Assembly: GCA_963718775.1 (NCBI GenBank)
Contig: OY970377.1
Location: 868,001 to 932,000 of the forward strand
Direction: 5' to 3'
DNA length: 64,000 nucleotides
From: VRUE01 sp963718775
GTDB lineage: Bacteria > Actinomycetota > Thermoleophilia > Solirubrobacterales > 70-9
Positions within the stretch are counted from its first letter, which is position 1. Each line of letters starts with the position of its first letter. Of the stretch, positions 53,556-61,558 are shown piece by piece. The position numbers and the translations under genes are program-made. The notes under the pieces were generated by a model. That model ran no database searches. It saw only the letters and a list, made by a program, of their open reading frames with translations, and was not told the DNA's origin.

Positions 53556-54276
53556 ATGCGCCCTGTCAACCTGATCCCCACCGACGAACGCCCGGGCCAG
53601 CGCAAGCCGATGCGAGGTGGCCCGCTCGCCTACATCGTCGTCGGCGCCCTCGCCGCGGCGGTGATCGGGGTCGCGGTCCTGGCGGTGACCAACAACCAGA
53701 TCTCCGAAACCAAGGCCGAAATCACCAGGCTCGAAGACGAAAAAGCGACGGTCGAAGCGCGCGCCCAGGCGCTCGACGCCTACACCCAGTTCCACGCCAT
53801 GCGCGAACAGCGCGACCTGACGATCACCAACCTCGCCGACAGCCGCTTCGACTGGCAGCGGGTGATGCGCGAACTCGCGATCGTCCTGCCCGGCAACGTC
53901 TGGCTGACCAACCTGACCGGCACCGCCAGTCCCGGCTCCACGGTCGAAGGCGCGGCCAGCGTGGCGATGCGCAGCTCGATTCCGGGCCCAGCACTAGAAC
54001 TCAACGGATGCGCGACCGGTCAGGACGCGCGTCGCCGGCTTCGTGCAGGCGCTCAAGCAGATCGACGGAGTGACGCGGGTCGGCGTGCAGTCCTCGACGC
54101 TGGGAGAAGAATCCGGCAGCGAATCGTCTTGCCAAACGCGTGCCTTCATCGCCCAGTTCGAGATCGTCGTCGCCTTCGACGCGGCCCCCGTCCACAGCGA
54201 AGAAAGCGAAGTGGCGCTAGCCCCCGAACCGACCGGTGAAGCGACAGCCACCTCCACCGAAACGGAAGGCAACTGA
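53556..54276 (+). pseudogene. pilN: Type IV pilus assembly protein PilN, one frameshift
   Basis: 'MRPVNLIPTDERPGQ' is the conserved PilN N-terminus that contacts PilM; a membrane helix ('AYIVVGALAAAVIGVAVLAV') and a coiled coil ('ISETKAEITRLEDEKATVEARAQ') follow, then the Fimbrial-assembly domain 'WQRVMRELAIVLPGNVWLTNL'. Around 54026-54031 one extra base breaks the frame; corrected, it reads 'VAGFVQALKQIDGVTRVGVQSS' to the stop at 54274. pilO starts 1 nt later. Confidence 0.8.
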
Positions 54277-54277
54277 G

Positions 54278-55096
54278 ATGAAGGCGACCTCCAACCGCCT
54301 GATCGTCTCAATCCTCGTCATCGCCGCGTTGGCGATCGGCTTCTGGATGCTGCTGCTCGGCCCCAAGCGCGAGGAATCCAGCGAACTCTCTGTCGAAGCC
54401 GGCACCCTCCAGGTCGCGCTCAGCGAAGCGCAGACGAAGGCGACCCAGGCAGCGGCAGCTCAGCGGGAATTCCCCTCCGACTATCGCCAGCTGGTCATGC
54501 TCGGCCAGGCCGTCCCGGCCGGCGATGAAACGTCCTCGCTGCTGGTCGAGATGAACACGATCGCGACGGCCAGCGGGGTGAGGTTCGACAGCATCCAGCT
54601 CGAAGGCTCGGGCGAAACCGCCGAAGCCGCCCCTTCGGCCGCGGCTCCAGCGCCAACTACCCCGCCAGCCACTGCGACGGGCGCAGTCCCCGCTTCCTCG
54701 ACCGTGCCCCCAACCGAGGCCGCCGCCTCGTTGCTGCCGCTCGGCGCCTCGATCGGCACCGCCGGTCTTGGCGTCATGCCATACAGCCTCAAATTCAGCG
54801 GCAACTTCTTCCAGATCGCGGACTTCATCAAGGGCATCGACTCCCTTGTCGACTCCGGCGACGGCACGAGGATCGGCGTCGACGGCCGGCTTGTCACGCT
54901 GGACGGCTTCGCCCTCAACGGCGAAGCCGAATCCTCAGACCTGCAGGCAAGCTTCGCGGTCACCACCTACGTGACGCCGCCGACCCAAGGCCTCACCGCA
55001 GGTGCGACGACCGCGGCGCCGGGGCCGGTGACCACGCCGGCCGGCGCGAGTGAAGCGGCGACACCCAGCTCCTCCGAAACGGTGGCGGCACGATGA
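54278..55096 (+). CDS. pilO: Type IV pilus assembly protein PilO
   Basis: 272 residues from ATG 54278, the position right after pilN. One membrane helix ('RLIVSILVIAALAIGFWMLLL'), a coiled coil with 'LQVALSEAQTKATQAAAAQREF', then a periplasmic ferredoxin-like domain containing 'LPYSLKFSGNFFQIADFIKGIDSLV'-type PilO sequence, split by an Ala/Pro/Thr-rich insert. It pairs with PilN to align the pilus motor. Intact, unlike its neighbours. Overlaps the next gene by 4 nt. Confidence 0.88.
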   Translation: MKATSNRLIVSILVIAALAIGFWMLLLGPKREESSELSVEAGTLQVALSEAQTKATQAAAAQREFPSDYRQLVMLGQAVPAGDETSSLLVEMNTIATASGVRFDSIQLEGSGETAEAAPSAAAPAPTTPPATATGAVPASSTVPPTEAAASLLPLGASIGTAGLGVMPYSLKFSGNFFQIADFIKGIDSLVDSGDGTRIGVDGRLVTLDGFALNGEAESSDLQASFAVTTYVTPPTQGLTAGATTAAPGPVTTPAGASEAATPSSSETVAAR

Positions 55097-56010
55097 ACAT
55101 GCTGAAGAAAGGCCCCGAGCTGAAGATGCCGGACGTCAAGGTCCCGGACTTCCTGCTTGATCTCTACTACGACCTGCGCGAGCGCCACCTGCTGCCGCTG
55201 GTCGCGATCCTGCTCGTCGCCGTGGTCGCACTGCCGATCGTTCTGAGCAGCGGCTCCTCGGACTCCGAAGCCGAATCCGAAGCTGCCATCGCCACCCCGA
55301 GCACGGCTCTGCCGAGCTCCAGCCTGGTCGTGGCGAAAGCGGCCCCGGGACTGCGCGACTACCGCAAGCGACTCCCTGGGACGCCGACGGACCCCTTCAT
55401 CCAGCAGTACGCGAACTCAGCAACGGGCGAAGGCAGTCCAGCCGGTACCAGCGTGGGCATCACACAGAGCTCATCCTCGGAAGGCTCGTCCTCCGGCGGC
55501 GCCGAAAGCCCGACGACAATCGAACCGGAAACGCCGTCGCCAGCACCCGAGCCCAGCCCGCACAACAACGCGCCAAGCGACGACGGCGAACCGTCCGACA
55601 CCGAACACCTCCAGTACTACTCCTTCGCGATCGACGTCAGGGTCGTCCCGGTCTCACCGGAAGGCAGCACGAGCAAGCCCAAACCGTCGGTTCGGCGCGA
55701 CCTTCCCGCGCTGACCATGCTGCCCAGCCGCGATACGCCGGCGCTGACCTTCATGACGGTCAGCAAAGACGAAAAGAAGGTCCTGATGATGGTCAACGAC
55801 AGTGTCCAGGGACTCTTCGGCGATGCCGTCTGCGTGGTCGGCACCGACTCCTGCCAGCTCCTCGCCCTCGAACCCGGCATCCCGGTAACGGTTGTCTACG
55901 GCGCCGACGAACGCACCTACCGCATCGAGGTGCTGAAACTCCGCTTGCTCACCACCGAGCACCTGAACAAAGCCCCGCTCGGCAAGGAAAAGCAGAAGAG
56001 CGACGGCTAG
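55093..56010 (+). CDS. Pilus-operon inner-membrane protein, PilP-like position
   Basis: 305 residues. A cytoplasmic N-terminus 'KKGPELKMPDVKVPDF' resembles the KMP repeat at the start of PilM. One membrane helix ('LLPLVAILLVAVVALPIVL'), a Ser/Glu/Pro-rich linker (about 80-175), and a C-terminal beta domain with two cysteines ('GDAVCVVGTDSCQLL') follow. The place after pilMNO is that of pilP, but I see no clear PilP motif. Overlaps pilO (ATGA). Confidence 0.65.
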   Translation: MNMLKKGPELKMPDVKVPDFLLDLYYDLRERHLLPLVAILLVAVVALPIVLSSGSSDSEAESEAAIATPSTALPSSSLVVAKAAPGLRDYRKRLPGTPTDPFIQQYANSATGEGSPAGTSVGITQSSSSEGSSSGGAESPTTIEPETPSPAPEPSPHNNAPSDDGEPSDTEHLQYYSFAIDVRVVPVSPEGSTSKPKPSVRRDLPALTMLPSRDTPALTFMTVSKDEKKVLMMVNDSVQGLFGDAVCVVGTDSCQLLALEPGIPVTVVYGADERTYRIEVLKLRLLTTEHLNKAPLGKEKQKSDG

Positions 56011-56014
56011 GCGC

Positions 56015-56425
56015 TCAGATCGAAATCAGCATCAATCGCTCGCCAGAGCCAGCGAGCGCTCGAATGTCTTGTGGATCCGATGTCGCAATCGCAGCACGGA
56101 ATTCGACCGCACAGCAGACGACATGAGCGTCCGTAACGTCACTAGCGCCACGCTGCCCAAGTCGTACTCCGATTTCCTTGGCTCGCTCCTCCTCAAGAGG
56201 GTCAATCTCTCCCGCATCGAGCAAGCGCGCCAAGTGTGCCGCTCGAGGCCCGCCGCGCCACGCTTGCGCTAGGACGCTTGCCGGCAGGAAAATCCGCGAC
56301 TCCATGGCCAACGCAGTCTCGAGGATGCCCTTGGCGTCTTCATCGCCTCGCTCGAGAGCAATCAGGACTCCGGCGTCGAGGACGACATCTCCTTGAAAGC
56401 CCGTTCCATTTCCTTGCGCCCCCAT
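56015..56425 (-). CDS. vapC: PIN-domain toxin (VapC-like)
   Basis: 136 residues. The PIN acidic residues are in 'VVLDAGVLIALERGDEDA', 'DVTDAHVVCCAV' and 'TSDPQDIRAL'. VapC toxins are Mg-dependent RNases cutting tRNA or rRNA. The start is uncertain: ATG 56425 gives 14 residues before the first catalytic Asp and lies 64 nt inside the antitoxin gene. The gene runs against the pilus operon (gap 4 nt) and looks like an inserted module. Confidence 0.8.
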   Translation of the reverse strand: MGAQGNGTGFQGDVVLDAGVLIALERGDEDAKGILETALAMESRIFLPASVLAQAWRGGPRAAHLARLLDAGEIDPLEEERAKEIGVRLGQRGASDVTDAHVVCCAVEFRAAIATSDPQDIRALAGSGERLMLISI

Positions 56426-56631
56426 TCCCTAGCCTCCTCGGTGATTGGCCCATGCATTGCATCTGAAAGCGCAAGGGCCTCGCGCAGTGCCTGGGTCTTG
56501 TTGTGTCTGAGGAGCGCCTGCTCAATGGCGGCTGAAAGACTGGGTGCCTTGCCGGCCTCGACTTCCGCTCGCACGGTTTTCAAAGCTTCGGGCTCTATGG
56601 AGATACTCACGCGTTCCTTCACGCCGGACAT
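56362..56631 (-). CDS. Antitoxin of the VapBC-like pair (ribbon-helix-helix)
   Basis: 89 residues. 'ERVSISIEPEALKTVRAEVEAGKAPSLSAAIEQAL' is a ribbon-helix-helix-like DNA-binding N-terminus; the acidic/amphipathic rest would cover the toxin. It precedes and overlaps the toxin gene, the usual antitoxin-first order. It would repress its own promoter together with the toxin. Confidence 0.75.
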   Translation of the reverse strand: MSGVKERVSISIEPEALKTVRAEVEAGKAPSLSAAIEQALLRHNKTQALREALALSDAMHGPITEEAREWGRKEMERAFKEMSSSTPES

Positions 56632-56742
56632 CGTACGCTCCTCAGATCGTCATTTCGCATGGCGGCGACCCTAAGGAGATAGATCGCTCCCATGCCGCGC
56701 CAAATCACTCGATTCGGCAACGTCACTCAGCGACGACTCACA

Positions 56743-57489
56743 TCAACCCAGGTAGAGATCGATCATCTGGTCGCCGGCAAGCAGGGCCACCGCCCCGCCA
56801 AAGGCCAGGAATGGGCCGAAGGGGATCGCCATCTTGCGCGCCTTGGCGCCGTGGCGGGCGATCAGCGCGAGGCCGACGAGGCTGCCGGCAAGCAGGGCAA
56901 TGAGGATCGCCGGTGCGACGGCACGCCCGAGGAAGAGGCCCATCGTCGCCGCCAGCTTCACGTCGCCCAATCCCATGCCGGCCGGGTAGGCGAACACGAC
57001 CAGGAAAAGGATCCCGCCGGCCGCCGCCGCGGCGACCAGCCGCTCAGGCACCTCGCTGGGATCGGTAGGCGCCGCGATCGCCAGGCACAGCAGGGCGCCG
57101 ACGAGCAGGACCTTGTTGGGGATGATCCGCTGCTCGAGGTCGGTAAGGGTGACGACCGCCAACACGGTCAGGAAGACAAGCCCGATCACCGCCTCGGCGG
57201 CGTCATCGCGATAGACGAGCACGGTGGCGACGAAGAGCAGCCCGACGACCAGCTCGGTCAGCGGGTAGCGCGGTGAGATCGGCGCACCGCAGCAGCGCGC
57301 CTTCCCGCGCAAAAGCAACCAGGAGACGACGGGAACGTTGTCGCGAGCACCGATTTGCGCCCCGCAGGCGGGGCATTGCGAGCGGGCAAAGGCCACCGAG
57401 ACCCCCCGCGGCACCCGGTGAGCAACAGCCGTCGCAAAACTGCCCGCCGACAGGCCCGCCAAGAACGCGATCAGGACAACGCCGATCAT
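56743..57489 (-). CDS. pilD: Prepilin peptidase (A24 family)
   Basis: 248 residues. The N-terminal methyltransferase-type part has the Zn cysteines 'CPACGAQI' and 'CCGAPIS'; the aspartic protease part has 'TDLEQRIIPN' and 'GMGLGDVKLA', both catalytic Asp present, across seven or eight membrane helices. It processes the prepilins encoded at 48.6-52.3 kb. Transcribed opposite to the pilus operon and separated from it by the toxin-antitoxin pair. Confidence 0.94.
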   Translation of the reverse strand: MIGVVLIAFLAGLSAGSFATAVAHRVPRGVSVAFARSQCPACGAQIGARDNVPVVSWLLLRGKARCCGAPISPRYPLTELVVGLLFVATVLVYRDDAAEAVIGLVFLTVLAVVTLTDLEQRIIPNKVLLVGALLCLAIAAPTDPSEVPERLVAAAAAGGILFLVVFAYPAGMGLGDVKLAATMGLFLGRAVAPAILIALLAGSLVGLALIARHGAKARKMAIPFGPFLAFGGAVALLAGDQMIDLYLG

Positions 57490-57622
57490 CGGGCTGAAGT
57501 TCTATCCGAGCCGGCGGTTGCTGCGACAACCGATGCACCGCCAGCGAATCCAATCAGGGCCAGCTCCCACGCAACGAGGCAGCTGCTGCCTGGCAGCTAG
57601 CGCCTCGACCTAAGCTAGCTAA

Positions 57623-58234
57623 CTATGCGGAGTCGACTTCAACGCCGCCAATCGCTTCCAGCTGCGTCCCAATTGCCTCTCGAATGCTCCCAGCCGCTTG
57701 TGCAAAACGGTCCTCCAGCGCCTCGTCTCGAGCCGCTACGCCCAACCTATCGCGAACCCCGAGCTGCACGGTCCACTTACCACCATTAGTGCCATTCGCC
57801 GTCCTAAGCTCAACCTCAATGGGTAGACGTCTCGGATCTACAAAGTACCCCCCAAACAATCGAGTCCAGAACTGGCTGCCACCTCTCAGAACCACCTCGT
57901 TGGAGGATTCGCTCTCCCGTCTAAGCACCAGTCCTTTGTCATGCAAGCCTCGCGCTATCTCTGCCAGGTCTGCCCTCTGGTCGACCTTCCAGGCATGCGA
58001 AATCGAGTACGGATTCCCAGCCGCTCTTTTACTTGGGGGATCAGTCTCTGACGAGCGTTCCCCGCGACTCGAAAGAAGCGCACTCAGAACAATCACAATC
58101 CCAATTGCTACAACAGCTACCACCAGCGAATTCCCCGTAGCGAGACTCGCAACAAATGCCGCTCCCGCGATCACAAGGGCCCAGCCGAAGCGGCGTCTGG
58201 CCGACTTCATGATCCATGATTTAGAAGAAGACAT
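57623..58234 (-). CDS. Two-helix membrane protein downstream of the RHS gene (possible immunity protein)
   Basis: 203 residues from ATG 58234 (ATG 58210 also possible). Two adjacent membrane helices ('WALVIAGAAFVASLA' and 'VVAVVAIGIVIVLSALL') and a cytoplasmic domain with 'VVLRGGSQFWTRLFGGYFVDPRRLPIEVELR'. It lies directly after the RHS toxin-like gene on the same strand, and its start overlaps the frame that continues the RHS C-terminus. Immunity genes occupy this place, but I recognise no immunity family. Confidence 0.6.
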   Translation of the reverse strand: MSSSKSWIMKSARRRFGWALVIAGAAFVASLATGNSLVVAVVAIGIVIVLSALLSSRGERSSETDPPSKRAAGNPYSISHAWKVDQRADLAEIARGLHDKGLVLRRESESSNEVVLRGGSQFWTRLFGGYFVDPRRLPIEVELRTANGTNGGKWTVQLGVRDRLGVAARDEALEDRFAQAAGSIREAIGTQLEAIGGVEVDSA

Positions 58235-58378
58235 CCCACATATCCTTAAGTCGCTCAGGAAGCTCAGGAGCCTCCTTGCCGAGAGTTTTTGCGCCTTTGC
58301 CGACATCCTTAGCTGCCGTTCCAATATCGAGTACATCCGCAGCCGTATCTTGTCCTGCATCTTCTAGACCTTGCTCTA

Positions 58379-61300
58379 CTAGGCCCACGCCGCACCCAGA
58401 AGGACACCCCCGATCGCCCCCGGAATCGCGCCGGCACCAGCAGCCGTCGCGCCGATCGCCGCGCCGGAGGCTGCCCCCCAAGCGGCATTGCCTAGGCAAG
58501 AAGTGACGTAGTTCCCCGTCGCCTTCCAAAAGTCCTGCGCGCGTTCGCCGGTGAACCCCGGAGTCTCACTGAGCCAGCCACCATTGCCGTCCCCTGCAAC
58601 CCCAAGCGCTGTTCTAGTGCCTGCGCTCTTGTCCCACCCGGCGCCGCCGGTCGAATTCCAGGTTTCTCCGATCACCCCGCCCACATCGTCGAGAAAGTCT
58701 CGTCCGTTTAGGTCGAAGTAGAGCAGCGGGTTGTTCCCAGCGTAGGGATAGCGATTGAGGGTGACGGAAACGCCCAAGTGACCGAGGATCGGGTCCTCGG
58801 CGACGAAGCTGCCCAGAGCGGGATTGTATGGACGAGCTCCCATCTGGATCAGACCAGTCGCCGGGTCAGAGCGGCGTTGCTGAGCGCCCAAGTAGCCCAT
58901 TTCGAGTTCGGGACCCGAGATGGGGGCTCCCCACGGATCGTAGGTTTGTCGCGAGGCAACACCGCCTTCTACATTGGCGATCGTCGTGATGTCGCCATGA
59001 ACATCCGGCAGCGGGAAGCTGGTCGCTCCTCCCGCACGCTGCTCGACCATGCCTTCCGGACCCTGCACGTAACTCATGGTAGGCATGCCTTCCGCATCCG
59101 TATCGAGAATCGGAACGTCAGAGAGATCACCGTAGTGACTTGATCGAATAGTCGAGCCATTGTCACGCACTGCCTGCCTGCCGAATGCGTCGTAGGCGTA
59201 GGTGGCTTCCTGGGATTCGCCGTTGACCCCGGCCAGCTCGTCGAGCGAGTTCCAAGCGTAGGTCGTGACCTGAAAGCCATCATCGACTTCGGCAAGTCGG
59301 CCGGCATTGTCGTATTCATAGGTCGTGCCGTCTGAGGCTTCGGTCAGTCGGTTGAGGTCATCGAAGCCGTATGTGATGGCGCCGGCTTCGGTCCTGTTGC
59401 CGGCGGCGTCGTAGCCATAGGCGGTTGAGCCTTCGCCCGGCGGATCGAATTCGGTGAGGCGGTTGAGAGCGTCGTAGGAGTAGGTCGTTTCCTGTGAGAG
59501 CCGGTCTGCCTGGCTGATCCGATTGCCGAATGGGTCGTATTCGTATTCGAGCGATTCGAGGGCGACTTCCCCAGCTTTGGAGGTCATTTTTGCCAGGCGA
59601 CCAGCGTCGTCGTAAGCGCTCGTCGTGACTACGCCGTTGGGCAGTTCGACACCGGTGAGATTTCCCTCGGCGTCATATGAAAAGCCCAGAGTTTTGCTCT
59701 GAGGATCGACCAACGACGTCATGCGGTTGAGTTTGTCGTAGACGTAGCTCAATTTGCCGCGGCCATCAGTCTGTTCGATGAGGTTGTCGCGCGAATCGTA
59801 TTTGCGCGAGACCGTTTGCCCGCGGCCATCGTCGATCGCGACGATTCGGCCGTCTTCGTCGTAGCCGACTTCGACTTCGTCGCTCTGGGCGTCAACGGCG
59901 CTCGTCAGTCGATCGGCGGCGTCGTAGCCAAAGCTGCGCAGGGTTTCACTGGCCGCGCTGATCTCATCAAGGCGGTTGGCGGCGTCGTGTTCGAATTCAA
60001 CCGTTCCTTCCGCTGTGGTGCGACTGGTGCGATTGCCAACGCCGTCATAGGCGAAGCTCGTCGTCTTGCCGAGCGGCTGTTTTAGGTCCGTAAGGCGGCT
60101 CAACTCGTCGTAAGCAAGATCGGTTGTGTTTTCACGGGGATCCGTAAACGAAGTTAGGTTGCCGGCCGGGTCGTATTCGTAGCTTGAGACAGTTTCCAGC
60201 GGCTCCGTCGCTTCGGTCATGCGATCAAGCAGGTCGTATTGATAGGCCGTTTCGCCTTCGCGGGGATCGATGACGCTCGTCGTATTGCCGCGGGCGTCGT
60301 AGCCGAATTCCCAATCGCCGCCTTCGGGCCGGCTGACCGCGGTGAGCTGATTAGCGAGGTCATAGCCGTAGGTGGTTTCCTTGCCGCGCCGATCGGTGAT
60401 CGAGATGGGATGCAGGTTGCCGTCGTAGTCGACTTCCGTTTTCTGTTCGAAGGGGTCGAGGTAAGCGATCGGGCGCTCCATCGCATCGCGGGTGACTTTC
60501 CAGACGCCTTTGGCCGGGTCCGTGACCTGGGTCAGCATGCCGTTGGCGTCGTAGGTGTATTCAGCTTTGTTGCCCAGCGGCGTCGTCACCGAGAGTAGGT
60601 CGCCGAGCGAGTTTCGCCCGAACGCTTCGGCTTTCAGGCCCGAAAGCGTCTTCGACGTAAGGTAGTTGCGAGTGTCGTAGGCGAAAGCCGTCGTGTGTTC
60701 GAGCGCATCTTTCGCTGTGAGGCGATTGCCGCGCGAGTCGTAGGTGAAGGTCGTCGTGTGTTCGTTGGGATCGGTGATCGTCAGCGGCTGTCCGGAGGCG
60801 TTGTAAGTGGCGGTCGTATCGCCTTCGGCCGGGTCGGTGGCCCTTTTCAGGTCATTGGCTTCGGACCATTCGTAGGTCCAGGTCTCTTCGCGCTCGTCCG
60901 TGAAGCTCGTCAGTCTGTTTTTGCCGTCGTATTCGTAGCTGCGTTCGCCTTCCTCGGGGTCGATGACCGACGTGAGATTGCCTTTGGCGTCGTGGCCGAA
61001 CTGCCATTTGGCGCCACCGGGCGTGACGACTTCATCCACGTTGCCGGCTTTGTCGTAGCTGGTCGTCGTCGTATTGCCGAGCTGATCTTTTTCGGAGACG
61101 ACGCGATCCCGGCCGTCGAAGCCGTAGGTGATTTTTCCGCCCTCGGGTTCGGTGACGATCGTTTCGGCTGCTTTATATTCGAGTTTCCAAAGGTTTTCCA
61201 GCCCGTCGCGCTGTTCGATGATCCGGCCCTGGCCGTCGAAGGTGTTTTTGAGGATCACGTTGCCGCGCGGATCTTTGATCGTTTTCAGGCGATGTTCGGC

Positions 61301-61558
61301 GTCATAGGTGTATTCGGTGACGCCGCCGAGGGCGTCGGTCACGGTCGCCAGGTCACCAGCGGCCGAGTAGGTGTATTTGACTTCGCGGCCGGTCGAGTCT
61401 TTGACCAAGGTGATGTGGTTGGAGGCGTTGTAGGAGAAGGTGAGCGTCTGAGCCGAGGGGTCGGTGATCGTCGCCAAACGACCTTCGGCGTTGTAGGCGT
61501 AGGTCGTTTTGAGGCCGTGGTCATCGGTGATCGAGGCGATCCGGCCGCTCGAAGTCAA
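58379..61558 (-). CDS. RHS/YD-repeat protein, C-terminal part of a frameshifted giant gene
   Basis: 1059 residues of YD repeats ('YGYDAAGNRTE', 'YEYDPAGNLTS' and about 35 more). They end in the RHS core motif 'GARPYNPALGSFVAEDPILG' and a variable tip of about 130 residues with Gly/Ala-rich hydrophobic sequence. The apparent start (TTG 61558) is artificial: dropping one base at 61552-61553 joins it to the upstream part as 'SAFDSSGRIASITDDHG'. Likewise, one added base near 58386-58392 would bypass TAG 58379 and extend the tip by 52 residues ('VEQGLEDAGQDTAADVLDIG') to a stop at 58221. Toxin activity of the tip not recognised. Confidence 0.85.
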   Translation of the reverse strand: MTSSGRIASITDDHGLKTTYAYNAEGRLATITDPSAQTLTFSYNASNHITLVKDSTGREVKYTYSAAGDLATVTDALGGVTEYTYDAEHRLKTIKDPRGNVILKNTFDGQGRIIEQRDGLENLWKLEYKAAETIVTEPEGGKITYGFDGRDRVVSEKDQLGNTTTTSYDKAGNVDEVVTPGGAKWQFGHDAKGNLTSVIDPEEGERSYEYDGKNRLTSFTDEREETWTYEWSEANDLKRATDPAEGDTTATYNASGQPLTITDPNEHTTTFTYDSRGNRLTAKDALEHTTAFAYDTRNYLTSKTLSGLKAEAFGRNSLGDLLSVTTPLGNKAEYTYDANGMLTQVTDPAKGVWKVTRDAMERPIAYLDPFEQKTEVDYDGNLHPISITDRRGKETTYGYDLANQLTAVSRPEGGDWEFGYDARGNTTSVIDPREGETAYQYDLLDRMTEATEPLETVSSYEYDPAGNLTSFTDPRENTTDLAYDELSRLTDLKQPLGKTTSFAYDGVGNRTSRTTAEGTVEFEHDAANRLDEISAASETLRSFGYDAADRLTSAVDAQSDEVEVGYDEDGRIVAIDDGRGQTVSRKYDSRDNLIEQTDGRGKLSYVYDKLNRMTSLVDPQSKTLGFSYDAEGNLTGVELPNGVVTTSAYDDAGRLAKMTSKAGEVALESLEYEYDPFGNRISQADRLSQETTYSYDALNRLTEFDPPGEGSTAYGYDAAGNRTEAGAITYGFDDLNRLTEASDGTTYEYDNAGRLAEVDDGFQVTTYAWNSLDELAGVNGESQEATYAYDAFGRQAVRDNGSTIRSSHYGDLSDVPILDTDAEGMPTMSYVQGPEGMVEQRAGGATSFPLPDVHGDITTIANVEGGVASRQTYDPWGAPISGPELEMGYLGAQQRRSDPATGLIQMGARPYNPALGSFVAEDPILGHLGVSVTLNRYPYAGNNPLLYFDLNGRDFLDDVGGVIGETWNSTGGAGWDKSAGTRTALGVAGDGNGGWLSETPGFTGERAQDFWKATGNYVTSCLGNAAWGAASGAAIGATAAGAGAIPGAIGGVLLGAAWA

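Noticed and set aside
48591..54276. Programmed ribosomal frameshifting as an explanation for the pilus frame breaks
   Set aside because: Too many sites, no slippery heptamers with downstream structure, and both extra and missing bases are needed.
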